Position numbers and translations under genes: made by a program
Assembly (NCBI RefSeq): GCF_000424065.1
Contig: NZ_KE384127.1
Coordinates: forward strand, 63,626 to 105,966
From: Selenomonas ruminantium subsp. ruminantium ATCC 12561
Lineage (GTDB): Bacteria; Bacillota; Negativicutes; Selenomonadales; Selenomonadaceae
Direction: 5' to 3'
Length of the DNA: 42,341 nucleotides
The notes under the pieces: model-generated
Told to the model about the DNA's origin: nothing
The model's database searches: none
Seen by the model: only the letters and a program-made list of their open reading frames with translations
Shown: positions 16,304-23,930 of the stretch, in pieces
Layout: every line of letters starts with the position of its first letter
Position numbering within the stretch: the stretch's first letter is position 1

Positions 16304-16687
16304 TTATGCCAGATGCAATCCGTTTTTCTGTGCTTTCGCTGTCTGTACCGCCTCCCCGCTTTGTTCCACCTGCGGCGCAAGTTTCTGCCCGATATGGATA
16401 TTGGACAAGATGTAATACCCCGCGGGCTTGTTGCCCCCAAACGACTGGTGGCGGATATAGCCGTAATCCTCCAGCTCCCGTCGGGCGCGCTTGACCATCG
16501 TGACCGACATTTTCGTGCCGCCCGCCAGCTCCATGAGCGACAGCCGCAGCGGAAAATGCCAGAACGCCTCATTGCCCCGGTACATCAGATACGACCAGAG
16601 CGCCTGCGCATGGGTGGACAGGGGAAACGATAGTTGCCGCTTGTAAAAATAGCGGATTTCCTGCATCCAGCCGCCAAGCGTATCCAT
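16304..16687 (-). CDS. Helix-turn-helix protein, replication-initiator-like
   Basis: 127 residues. Residues about 9-90 read like the N-terminal winged helix of phage and plasmid replication proteins: LSTHAQALWSYLMYRGNEAF, LRLSLMELAGGTKMSVTMVK, RARRELEDYGYI. Its ATG overlaps the stop of the excisionase-like gene by one base. With the DnaA-box cluster near 17.9 kb it could start replication of the excised element. This role is inference. Confidence 0.62.
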   Translation of the reverse strand: MDTLGGWMQEIRYFYKRQLSFPLSTHAQALWSYLMYRGNEAFWHFPLRLSLMELAGGTKMSVTMVKRARRELEDYGYIRHQSFGGNKPAGYYILSNIHIGQKLAPQVEQSGEAVQTAKAQKNGLHLA

Positions 16688-16899
16688 CAGAGTTCAATGG
16701 AGGGCAGGCACGCGTCCTGATGCGCGGCGCAAGTAGCCAGCCAGTCCTCTGCGGACCGCTTGTGAATCATGATGCGGTGACCGATGCGGATAGCCGGAAA
16801 GCCCTGCACATGCGACAGCCGCCGAATGGACTTTTCCCCAAGCCCTGTGATTTTGGCAAATTCCTGCACCGATAAAAGAATCTTGATTGTTTCTTCCAT
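16687..16899 (-). CDS. Excisionase-like helix-turn-helix protein
   Basis: 70 residues from ATG after GGAAAGGTGTGG. ILLSVQEFAKITGLGEKSIR, then RIGHRIMIHKRSAEDWLA is the usual Xis/MerR-like winged helix. It is the first gene of the minus-strand series and is divergent from the repressor at 17147, so the 250 bp between them should hold the lysogeny-type control region. Confidence 0.75.
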   Translation of the reverse strand: MEETIKILLSVQEFAKITGLGEKSIRRLSHVQGFPAIRIGHRIMIHKRSAEDWLATCAAHQDACLPSIEL

Positions 16900-17146
16900 A
16901 TTTTTTCCACACCTTTCCACTTATTTGGTCGGGATTATCCTACCCACGAGGACACAAATCAACGGAATCCGTTATAATACTAGAATTTGATTGATTGTTT
17001 CCTGATAATCCCCATCTGTTAGTTTATTATACTATTGTTTGTTCGTGTTGTCTACTAAAAGATTGGTATTTTAGCGTATTTTAATAGTATTTTTATGGTA
17101 TTTTGTGCCAGACTATGGTAGAATAGGGGTGAAAGGAGGATTAGAG

Positions 17147-17584
17147 GTGAACGATAAAATAAAAGCATGTGCGGCAAAATCTGACCGGTCAATCCTCGCG
17201 GAACGCCCTGACCTGGCGGAACGGTTCGCCGACCTTGACGCCCAGGATGCCAGCGATAACCTGTTTCCCGGGCGGCTCAAATCCTTGCGGCAGGAGCTTT
17301 CCATCCGGCAAAGTGAGATGGCCAAAATCCTCGGCGTACCGCTGACGACTTATGCCAACTGGGAGCAGGGACGTTCCTTTCCCAGCGTTGACCGCCTGCC
17401 GCGCATCGCGGCCTTCTTCGATGTGACCGTGGACTACCTCATGGGAGCCAACCGGGACACCGTGAACCGCCGCATTGTTGAGCAGCTGGCCGCGCTCTCT
17501 CCGGAGCAGCGCCAGGCTGTGGAGCTCGTTTTATCCAGTATGAACAGCAGCAAGAAAAGCACCAAAAAAAACAGCACAATATAA
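17147..17584 (+). CDS. XRE family repressor of the mobile element
   Basis: 145 residues from GTG, 6 bp after AAAGGAGG. After an N-terminal extension (about 1-42) comes a Cro/cI helix-turn-helix (about 43-105: GRLKSLRQELSIRQSEMAKI, VPLTTYANWEQGRSFP, AAFFDVTVDYLMG). The tail (about 110-145) is a short helix rich in Lys/Ser at the end. The divergent excisionase-like gene and the integrase downstream suggest it keeps the element quiet. The stop codon lies within the TATAACG end of an inserted repeat, so the original C-terminus may have been different. A TGACCGGTCAA site lies inside its early codons (17182-17192). Confidence 0.82.
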   Translation: MNDKIKACAAKSDRSILAERPDLAERFADLDAQDASDNLFPGRLKSLRQELSIRQSEMAKILGVPLTTYANWEQGRSFPSVDRLPRIAAFFDVTVDYLMGANRDTVNRRIVEQLAALSPEQRQAVELVLSSMNSSKKSTKKNSTI

Positions 17585-17718
17585 CGAGGCAAGAAAATGC
17601 CTCTCGCCTCATCAGTGAGGGGCACGAATAGCCAAACAGGCGGCGAGTAAAACTTCCGCCTCGTTGAAACGCCAAGAGGAAGTTTTGCCTACGGCAAAAC
17701 TTGAACAACGGCGTTATA
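17580..17718. mobile_element. TATAACG-bounded element, copy 1
   Basis: Starts TATAACGAGG and ends CGTTATA (inverted ends). Its right half, GCCTCGTTGAAACGCCAAGA, then a hairpin AAGTTTTGCC-TAC-GGCAAAACTT, matches the copy at 35738-35872. The outer stem AACGCC/GGCGTT here is AACGCT/AGCGTT there, a compensated change. No coding capacity. It may be a MITE-like element. Confidence 0.6.
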
Positions 17719-17827
17719 GACCGGTGTTTGGCAGGCGTTCTGCCCACTACTATTATTTATAGGTTATGTCTTCCAATTAGGTACGTCTTAGGGACTCTGG
17801 CAGGCCTTGTGCCCCAAGGGATAGCGA

Positions 17828-17983
17828 CTATCCACAGGGCACAATGTGCCCGCAGTTGTACCCGCACTTGTACCCGAAGATGTATCCGTAATAGTACCAA
17901 CCCTGCCGGTTATCCACCGATTAATCACAAGAAATTCACAAGTTATCCACAGATTTATCCACAATCTGGGGAGTAAATCCACA
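17828..17983. promoter_or_regulatory. DnaA-box cluster, possible element origin
   Basis: DnaA-box-like sequences on the plus strand: CTATCCACA (17828-17836), TTATCCACC (17910-17918), TTATCCACA (17943-17951 and 17955-17963), and a weaker AAATCCACA (17975-17983). Between them lie direct repeats of the type TTGTACCCG (near 17855-17900). Placed between repressor and integrase, it may be a replication origin used by the excised element or a binding region for integration proteins. Confidence 0.5.
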
Positions 17984-18018
17984 TCTTTCCTGTATCTACT
18001 CAAGAGGAGTGACAGGAA

Positions 18019-19239
18019 ATGACAACGCAAAGCAAGTCTACCCATCGCGGTGCCGGTGAGGGCACCATTTACAAGGATACGGCCCGCAATCGCTGGGTGG
18101 CACAGGTCACCGTGGGCTATGATGGCCGGACGGGACGTTTAATCCGGCGGTCAAAATCTGCCCGCACCCGCAAAGAGGCGCAGGCGGCGCTGGCCGCGCT
18201 CAAGGAAAAATATGCCAGCCAGACAGCTATCCTGGCCAGTCGTATGACCGTAGGCCTTTGGCTTGACCGTTGGTTTGACACGTATTCCAGGCCCCATATC
18301 CGTCAGAATACGGCGGCCGGCTATTTGCTCATGATTGATATTGCCAAGGAATATGTCGGCAGGATTGACCTGGAGGCGCTCTGCAGCTTTGACCTGCAAA
18401 ATGTCATCAACAAGCGCCTTTACAACCATTACCGGGAGGCCCAGTATTTTCGTACGGTCATGAAAATGGCCTTTGCGCGGGCGGTCAAACTGAAAATCAT
18501 CCCCGAAAATCCGGCGGAGGATTTGGAACTGCCCAAGAAACCACCCAAGCGGCCCTTTATCGCGCCCACCAAGGAGCAGCGGGAGGCGCTGATTGAGGCA
18601 CCCTCCATTTATTACTGCTGGCGTCAGATGATGCTGGTGGAGTTTATGACCGGCCTTAGGCGCGGGGAACTTTTGGCCCTGCATTGGGAGGATTTGAACC
18701 TGGAGGAAGGCTGGCTCAAAGTTCGTCACGCACTGGTCAACGGCCGGAAGGAAGCGGGCATGGATGCGTATCCCGTCTTTTTGAGTGAACCCAAGACGGA
18801 AAAGAGCCGCCGCCAGCTTTATCTGCCGCCTGCCCTTTGTCGGGAACTTGCGGCTTACAAGGTTCAGCAAATGAAACTTCGCCTGCAGAACGGCCATTGG
18901 GAGCACCCGGAAATGGTGTTCACGGATAAGGACGGGGCCTATATCAGCCCCTGCGTCTTTTCCTCCCAATACGTCAAAGTCCGCAAAAAGCTGGGCATCA
19001 AGACCACGTTCCACATGCTGCGCCACGATATGGCCAGCCGCATGAAAGCCTCACACCGCTTTGACTTCAAGGATATTCAGGAGCAGTTGGGGCATAGCAC
19101 CATCCAGATTACCATGGATATTTATACACATATTAATGAAGAAAAAAAGGCAGCCGTCAGCGACTGGCTTCAAAACGACATGGATAATGTCGTGGACTTC
19201 GGCGAATGTGACAAAAACCAATTACGTCAGATGAAATGA
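18019..19239 (+). CDS. int: Tyrosine integrase (phage type)
   Basis: 406 residues. An N-terminal AP2-like arm-binding domain (about 12-60: GEGTIYKDTARNRWVAQVTV), a SAM-like core-binding domain (about 70-175) and the catalytic domain (about 185-395). Catalytic residues seen: Arg in TGLRRGELLAL, Lys near SEPKTEKSRRQ, the HMLRHD box, His in LGHSTIQIT and Tyr in MDIYTHI. The gene starts after GAGGAGTG. It points toward tRNA-Ser, whose 3' end lies 186 bp downstream, the usual attachment site of this family. Confidence 0.93.
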   Translation: MTTQSKSTHRGAGEGTIYKDTARNRWVAQVTVGYDGRTGRLIRRSKSARTRKEAQAALAALKEKYASQTAILASRMTVGLWLDRWFDTYSRPHIRQNTAAGYLLMIDIAKEYVGRIDLEALCSFDLQNVINKRLYNHYREAQYFRTVMKMAFARAVKLKIIPENPAEDLELPKKPPKRPFIAPTKEQREALIEAPSIYYCWRQMMLVEFMTGLRRGELLALHWEDLNLEEGWLKVRHALVNGRKEAGMDAYPVFLSEPKTEKSRRQLYLPPALCRELAAYKVQQMKLRLQNGHWEHPEMVFTDKDGAYISPCVFSSQYVKVRKKLGIKTTFHMLRHDMASRMKASHRFDFKDIQEQLGHSTIQITMDIYTHINEEKKAAVSDWLQNDMDNVVDFGECDKNQLRQMK

Positions 19240-19244
19240 AAAAA

Positions 19245-19281
19245 GGGACGACCAGCGCAGAAAAATCTGCCTGTTCGTCCC
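19245..19281 (+). terminator. Hairpin after integrase
   Basis: GGGACGA...TCGTCCC with inner GCAGA/TCTGC pairing. It lies just after the integrase stop and has no strong T-run. Further right (about 19342-19362) GTTGCCCGCAAGTTGCCCGC is a direct repeat that could be an integrase arm site. Confidence 0.6.
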
Positions 19282-19424
19282 GACTCATCTAACGAAAAAT
19301 GTCCGAAAAACGGCTATCCGTGCCAAACATAATACTTTCCTGTTGCCCGCAAGTTGCCCGCAGACACCTCAAAAAACACAGCAAAAAAGACCCGCACAAA
19401 AACGCGCGAGCCCTTTAATCTCAA

Positions 19425-19513
19425 TGGCAGAGAGGGTGGGATTCGAACCCACGGTGGCTATTAACCACACTTGATTTCGAGTCAAGCACCTTCGACCACT
19501 CGGACACCTCTCC
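19425..19513 (-). tRNA. tRNA-Ser (anticodon CGA)
   Basis: On the minus strand the sequence starts GGAGAGGTGTCCGAGTGGTC and ends GGTTCGAATCCCACC, then CTCTCTGCCA with the CCA encoded. The anticodon arm CTTGA-CTCGAAA-TCAAG gives CGA. A long variable arm (about GTGTGGTTAATAGCCACC) marks it as a class II serine tRNA. Its 3' end faces the integrase, so it is the likely attachment site. Confidence 0.95.
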
Positions 19514-19690
19514 AAGGTCGTTCATGATTGAACAACAAATATTATAACATAAGGAGGGGGTGAGTGTAAAGAAGTTTATTACAAATTATTGCCTGGCTTG
19601 TCTTGCCTGTTTCGGTGGGGAGGATATTCGAAGTTATATTAGGTGGGAGATTTTGTTCGAGACAGTTTTGGGGGAGCAGGAGGAGTTATT

Positions 19691-19719
19691 TTTAATGAAA
19701 TTTTAATGTTCATTTAATG
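19691..19719 (+). promoter_or_regulatory. Three 11-bp-phased TTTAATG repeats
   Basis: TTTAATG begins at 19691, 19702 and 19713, exactly 11 bp apart, followed by TATAGT (19740-19745) as a possible -10. An 11-bp direct repeat is the binding pattern of OmpR/PhoB-type response regulators. It should control the small secreted protein that starts at 19793. Confidence 0.5.
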
Positions 19720-19792
19720 TGATTTACAGAAATAAGTTGTATAGTAGGTTTCGTAGTTAAGAAATGGTAATTTTAGGTTAGGGGTAGATAAA

Positions 19793-20110
19793 ATGTTAAA
19801 GGTGAATGGTAAAAAGGTTTTGGCATTGGCTTTGGCAGGTATGTTCAGCTTTGGTATCGCAGGTACGGCGATGACTTCGGTTACGGAAGCTGCGGATAAG
19901 CCGGCTTATGAAGATGGTACGCACAATGAGTACAGCCATCGCATGAAAGAGGAAGAACGTACGCACAGACAGAATGTACTGTCGCTGAAGTATCAGAAAA
20001 GGCATGGCGAATTGTCGGAAGAAGAGTTCGACAAGAAGATGAAGCAGGAACAGAAACGTCATGACCGTGTGGTCAGCGAAATCAAAGACGATTACAATCA
20101 TCATAAATAA
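19793..20110 (+). CDS. Small secreted charged protein, unknown
   Basis: 105 residues. A clear signal peptide (about 1-33, [18 protein letters not shown] core, cleavage near TEAA) is followed by a very hydrophilic helical part rich in Lys, Glu, Arg and His ([35 protein letters not shown]). No family recognised. Start after a weak purine site (GGGGTAG). Three phased repeats upstream suggest two-component control, and a terminator follows the stop. Confidence 0.72.
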   Translation: MLKVNGKKVLALALAGMFSFGIAGTAMTSVTEAADKPAYEDGTHNEYSHRMKEEERTHRQNVLSLKYQKRHGELSEEEFDKKMKQEQKRHDRVVSEIKDDYNHHK

Positions 20111-20132
20111 GCTGCGCAGGGTGGTGCAGCAA

Positions 20133-20163
20133 GAGCCTTCTCCTTTTTGGGGAAGGCTTTTTT
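20133..20163 (+). terminator. Rho-independent terminator
   Basis: AGCCTTCTCC / GGGGAAGGCT with a TTTT loop, followed by TTTTTT. It ends the small secreted protein transcript. Confidence 0.85.
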
Positions 20164-20237
20164 GCATGTCCAAAGGGCTTGTGTTACAATGGAAAAGTGA
20201 TGATTTTTACGGTGATATCGGGGATTGGAGGGCGCTT

Positions 20238-21548
20238 ATGTATAAATTGATCAACCGCTTGGTTATCTACCGTGAGGCGGATAAAGAGGGAATCTTGTCT
20301 GACTTGGCAGAAATCTGCCGCTGTGTGGATGCGGGCAGTTTTGACCGTGAGGAGATGGCGGGGAGAACGCTGGCTGTGGTCAATCGTTTGCTCGATGTGG
20401 CAACCCGTTATGGGTTTGATGGCAATTTGTGGCAGGCGTATCTCGCTTTTTTGCTTTCGGTGACGGAAGCGCCGTTCACGTTGGTCTGCGAAAAGCGGGG
20501 GGCGTCTTCGGGCAGTGTGCGCAGCTTTGCCGAAAATGACCTGACGATTTTCCGCAAGCTTTGGGAGTATGATTTTTCCGGGTTGGAAAGGGCTTTGGGG
20601 CTGGATTGTTTTTCCATTTTGACGGATTATCAGGCGGTGGCCAAGTCGGAGCAGATTTACAACAAGAGCGTCAGCGACAAGGTACGTGAACTTGCGGCGG
20701 CTATTGGCGGGGCTGCAGATGGGGCGGCACTTTTTACGGTGGTGACGGATTTTTATGCCAAATATGGCGTGGGCATGTTAGGCCTGAATAAGGCGTTCCG
20801 CGTATCGCCGGAGATAGGTATCACCGGGCAGCTGTTGGAGCCGATTACCACCACGGGGGACATCAAGCTGTCCGATATCGTAGGGTATGAGAGCCAGAAG
20901 GAACGGCTGGTCGCCAATACGGAGGCATTTGTGCAGGGGCGCAAGGCGAATAATGTGCTCTTGTACGGTGATGCGGGGACGGGCAAGTCCACGAGCATAA
21001 AAGCTATCTTAAATGAGTATTATGACCAGGGCTTGCGCATGATTGAGGTCTATAAGCATGAGTTCCAGTATCTCCAGCGGATTATTGCGCGCATCAAGAA
21101 CCGCAATTACAAATTCATCATTTATATGGATGATTTATCCTTTGAGGAATTTGAAATTGAGTACAAGTATTTGAAGGCGGTTATCGAGGGCGGTCTGGAG
21201 GTCAAGCCGGACAATATCCTGATTTATGCCACGAGCAACCGCCGTCATCTGATTAAGGAGCGGGTAGATGACCGGGCCGAGTTTGTAGACCCGGATTTGC
21301 ACCCCAATGATACAGTACAGGAAAAATTGTCGCTGTCCGACCGCTTTGGCCTGTCGATTGGCTATTTCAAGCCGAATCAGAAGGAGTATTTTGCCATTGT
21401 GGAGGCCATTGCGGCGCGTTACCCGCAGATTAAGTTGTCCAGTGAGGAATTGCGGGCCGGGGCTGTGCGCTGGGAGATGAGCCATTCGGGGCTGTCGGGG
21501 CGTACGGCGCAGCAGTATATCAATTCTTTGCTGGGGCGTGTAGATTGA
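20238..21548 (+). CDS. DUF815 family AAA-type ATPase
   Basis: 436 residues from ATG after TTGGAGGG (6 bp spacing). The C-terminal half is the DUF815 P-loop module: Walker [19 protein letters not shown] (about 246-263), Walker [18 protein letters not shown], and a sensor-like [13 protein letters not shown] with an Arg-rich RVDDRAEF afterwards. The N-terminal half (about 1-200) is helical and variable. The family is cytoplasmic, widespread in Firmicutes and of unknown biochemical role. It lies 24 bp before a Cof-type phosphatase gene. Confidence 0.88.
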   Translation: MYKLINRLVIYREADKEGILSDLAEICRCVDAGSFDREEMAGRTLAVVNRLLDVATRYGFDGNLWQAYLAFLLSVTEAPFTLVCEKRGASSGSVRSFAENDLTIFRKLWEYDFSGLERALGLDCFSILTDYQAVAKSEQIYNKSVSDKVRELAAAIGGAADGAALFTVVTDFYAKYGVGMLGLNKAFRVSPEIGITGQLLEPITTTGDIKLSDIVGYESQKERLVANTEAFVQGRKANNVLLYGDAGTGKSTSIKAILNEYYDQGLRMIEVYKHEFQYLQRIIARIKNRNYKFIIYMDDLSFEEFEIEYKYLKAVIEGGLEVKPDNILIYATSNRRHLIKERVDDRAEFVDPDLHPNDTVQEKLSLSDRFGLSIGYFKPNQKEYFAIVEAIAARYPQIKLSSEELRAGAVRWEMSHSGLSGRTAQQYINSLLGRVD

Positions 21549-21572
21549 TTGAAGGTTGAGTGAGGAGTTTAT

Positions 21573-22376
21573 ATGATCAAATTGATTCTTTCCGATATGG
21601 ACGGTACGCTTTTGGACGAAAATAATCAGCTGCCGGCAGAGTTTGATGAGGTGATGGCAGAGCTGCATAAGCGCGGCGTGCAGTTTGCGCCGGCCAGCGG
21701 GCGGCAGTATTATTCTCTGCTGAAGAGTTTTCCGCAGTATGAAGACCGGTTTATCTTTGTCAGCGATAATGGCACGATTGTGCGGCAGCATGGCAAAGAG
21801 CTGTTTTCAGATGTTATCGAGCACGATGTGGCGCGGGAAATCTTCAATAGCGTCAATGATGTGGAGGGCGTTTATAATGTGCTCTGTGGCAAGGAGACGG
21901 TGTATCTCTTGAAGGATAAGCAGCCGGAAGCGCAGATGGCAGAACTCAAGAAGTATTTCCGGGCGGTGGAGATTGTGGACAGCTTTGATGATATCGCCGA
22001 TGAGCCGATTAAGATTTCGTTTTTTACGCCGGATGCGGACGCAGAGGAGAAAATCTATCCGTTATTTGCGCCGTATTATGATTCCATGCAGGTCGTGCTG
22101 GCCAGTGCGTATTGGGTAGATGTGACCAATAAGGGGGCCAATAAGGGCATGGCGGTGAAGGCGCTGCAGAAACGGCTGGGGCTGAAGCCGGAGGAATGCG
22201 CGGTATTTGGCGATTATATGAACGATTTGGAAATGATGGGGGCGGCTTATTACAGCTATGCCATGGAAAATGCGTATCCGCCGGTGAAGGAAGCGGCGCG
22301 GTTCGTGGCGCCGAGCAATGCGGAGCATGGGGTGATGAAGACGATTCGCGGCTTTATGGAACAGGGATTGTGTTGA
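21573..22376 (+). CDS. Cof-type HAD phosphatase
   Basis: 267 residues. Motif I is LILSDMDGTLLDE with the nucleophile Asp. Motif III Lys is in TNKGANKGMAVKAL, and motif IV is FGDYMNDLEMMGAA. The cap domain is of the Cof (C2b) type. Such enzymes dephosphorylate small sugar phosphates or cofactors such as flavin or pyridoxal phosphates; the substrate cannot be read here. Start after GAGGAGT. Probably in one operon with the DUF815 gene. Confidence 0.92.
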   Translation: MIKLILSDMDGTLLDENNQLPAEFDEVMAELHKRGVQFAPASGRQYYSLLKSFPQYEDRFIFVSDNGTIVRQHGKELFSDVIEHDVAREIFNSVNDVEGVYNVLCGKETVYLLKDKQPEAQMAELKKYFRAVEIVDSFDDIADEPIKISFFTPDADAEEKIYPLFAPYYDSMQVVLASAYWVDVTNKGANKGMAVKALQKRLGLKPEECAVFGDYMNDLEMMGAAYYSYAMENAYPPVKEAARFVAPSNAEHGVMKTIRGFMEQGLC

Positions 22377-22390
22377 CAGCGAGGCTCTAA

Positions 22391-22844
22391 GGACGCCGAG
22401 AGGACAGGCAATATTTTTCCTCCACTTAGACAGGCTTGTCAAACGTTGCGGAAAAACATCGCCTGTTCTCTCGGCTGGAACTTGGTGATTGATTGGCTTA
22501 CATCCAGGATAAAAGGACGCCGCGGGACAGGTTATATTTTTCCTCCGCCATAGACAGGCTTGTCAAAAGCTGCGGAAAAACACAACCTGTCCCGCGGCTG
22601 GGCTTGGTCGTTTGCTGTTGACAGCGGCGTGCTAAGGACGCCGGGGAGCAGGTAATATTTTCCTTCGTCATAGGCAGGCTTGTCAAAAGCTGAGGAAAAC
22701 ATCACCTGTTCCCTGGCTGGGCTGTACTGATATGATGTTTACATCTATATGCTAAAGACGCCCGCGGGGCAGGTAATATTTTTCCTTCGCCATAGACAGG
22801 CTTGTCAAAAGCTGCGGAAAAACATCACCTGCCCCGCGGGCTGG
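22391..22844 (+). repeat. Four covarying hairpin repeats (array 1)
   Basis: Copies at 22391-22478, 22514-22601, 22636-22720 and 22756-22844. Each reads GGACGCC, a variable GC-rich arm, TATTTTCCTTCGCC-like sequence, CATAGACAGGCTTGTCAAAA, GCTGCGGAAAA, the complementary arm, and GGCTGG. Arms differ between copies but pair within each copy (for example GCGGGACAGG/CCTGTCCCGC and CGCGGGGCAGG/CCTGCCCCGCG). Units are about 120 bp apart and preceded by ACATC-like sequence. They fill the gap between the HAD and queT genes. Confidence 0.85.
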
Positions 22845-22922
22845 GTTTTGTGTACTTGAATTGGACTTGTAACGAGGTGGCGGGATAGGTCTGGATAAGT
22901 GTTTGATAGGAGTGTGAGTTTT

Positions 22923-23408
22923 TTGAAACAGAGAAAATATACGCGGTTTTTGGCGCAGGCGGCAGTGATTGCGGCGGTTTATGTGGTGCTGACGGTGGTG
23001 TTTGCGCCGTTTTCGTTTAGTGAGGTGCAGGTGCGGATTTCGGAGGCGTTGACGATTTTGCCGGTGTTTACGGCAGCAGCGGTTCCGGGGCTGACGGTTG
23101 GGTGCCTGCTGGGCAATATTGTTGGTGGCGCACCGCTGCCTGATGTGGTGTTCGGGACGCTGGCTACTTTGATTGGGGCTGTGGGGACGCGGATACTGCG
23201 CAGCTGGAAGCCTGCGGCGGCAATCTTGCCGCCGATTGTGGCCAATATGCTGATCATTCCCTTTGTCCTGCGTTATGCGTATGATTTGGAACTGCCGATT
23301 CCCTTGATGATGGCCAGTGTCGGCTTGGGAGAGGTGATTTCCTGCGGCGTGCTGGGGCTGCTGCTGCATAAGGCGCTGTATCCGCGCCGCAAGGAGTTGT
23401 TTCGCTAA
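22923..23408 (+). CDS. queT: QueT-type queuosine precursor transporter
   Basis: 161 residues from TTG behind TAGGAG (a GTG at 22899 is also open but has no ribosome site). Membrane protein with five or six helices: AQAAVIAAVYVVLTVVF, TILPVFTAAAVPGLTVGCLL, PDVVFGTLATLIGAVGT, AAILPPIVANMLIIPFVL and MMASVGLGEVISCGVLG. The motif PFSFSEVQVRISEALTILP is a signature of QueT, an ECF-type substrate-binding subunit for queuosine precursors. No preQ1 riboswitch is visible in front. The gene stands alone between two hairpin arrays. Confidence 0.9.
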   Translation: MKQRKYTRFLAQAAVIAAVYVVLTVVFAPFSFSEVQVRISEALTILPVFTAAAVPGLTVGCLLGNIVGGAPLPDVVFGTLATLIGAVGTRILRSWKPAAAILPPIVANMLIIPFVLRYAYDLELPIPLMMASVGLGEVISCGVLGLLLHKALYPRRKELFR

Positions 23409-23424
23409 GAGCTTTCTTGTGCAA

Positions 23425-23762
23425 GGACGCCCGCGACGGCAGGTAGTATTTTCCTTCGCCATAGACAGGCTTGTCAAAAGCTGCGGAAAACACCACCTGC
23501 CGTCGCGGGCTGGGCGTGGTAGCAGATGGGCCTTACATCTCGGTGCAAAGGACGCCCGTGATGGCAGGCAGTATTTTCCTTCGCCATAGACAGGCTTGTC
23601 AAAAGCTGCGGAAAACACCACCTGCCGTCGCGGGCTGGGCGTGGTAGGAGATGGGCCTTACATGTCGGTGCAAAGGACGCCCGTGACGGCAGGCAGTATT
23701 TTCCTTCGCCATAGACAGGCTTGTCAAAAGCTGTGGAAAACACCACCTGCCGTCGCAGGCTG
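23425..23762 (+). repeat. Three covarying hairpin repeats (array 2)
   Basis: Copies at 23425-23513, 23550-23638 and 23674-23762, very alike. The core CATAGACAGGCTTGTCAAAA is the same as in array 1, with arms such as CCCGCGACGGCAGG/CCTGCCGTCGCGGG. CTTACAT-type sequence lies before the second and third copies, 13-17 bp upstream. Confidence 0.85.
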
Positions 23763-23827
23763 AGGTTGATGTACTGGAGATAGGTTTACATCGAGATACT
23801 GAAAACAATAAGATAAAGATAGCATTA

Positions 23828-23907
23828 AGCCCGGTGGCTGCGGGTGCTTTTCCGTCGCGTTTGACAAGCTTGCGCAGAGGAAAAGTACCCGCAGCCACCG
23901 GGCGTCT
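23828..23907 (-). repeat. Inverted, diverged copy of the hairpin repeat
   Basis: Read on the minus strand it starts GACGCCCGGTGGCTGCGGGT, has the loop GCAAGCTTGTCAAA and closes with ACCCGCAGCCACCGGGC. A GGTTTACATC lead-in (minus strand, near 23915-23924) matches that of forward copies. The stem shows no mismatch over about 18 bp. Confidence 0.75.
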
Positions 23908-23930
23908 TTATATTGCGATGTAAACCAAAA

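Noticed and set aside
19560-19706. 48-codon frame after tRNA-Ser, GTG start
   Set aside because: Ribosome site is only 2 bp from the GTG, no family is recognised, and the end overlaps the phased repeats.
22845-22922. preQ1 riboswitch before queT
   Set aside because: I looked for the usual small pseudoknot pattern with an A-rich tail and did not find it.
22752-23621. 289-codon minus-strand frame through the hairpin arrays
   Set aside because: It contains translated repeat units (FSAAFDKPVYGEGKYCLPSR again and again) and runs opposite queT; the repeat is kept for its stem, not for a protein.
22391-23762. Possible CRISPR array
   Set aside because: Repeats are about 90 bp, themselves long hairpins, irregularly spaced and interrupted by queT; spacers are not unique short sequences and no cas gene is present.
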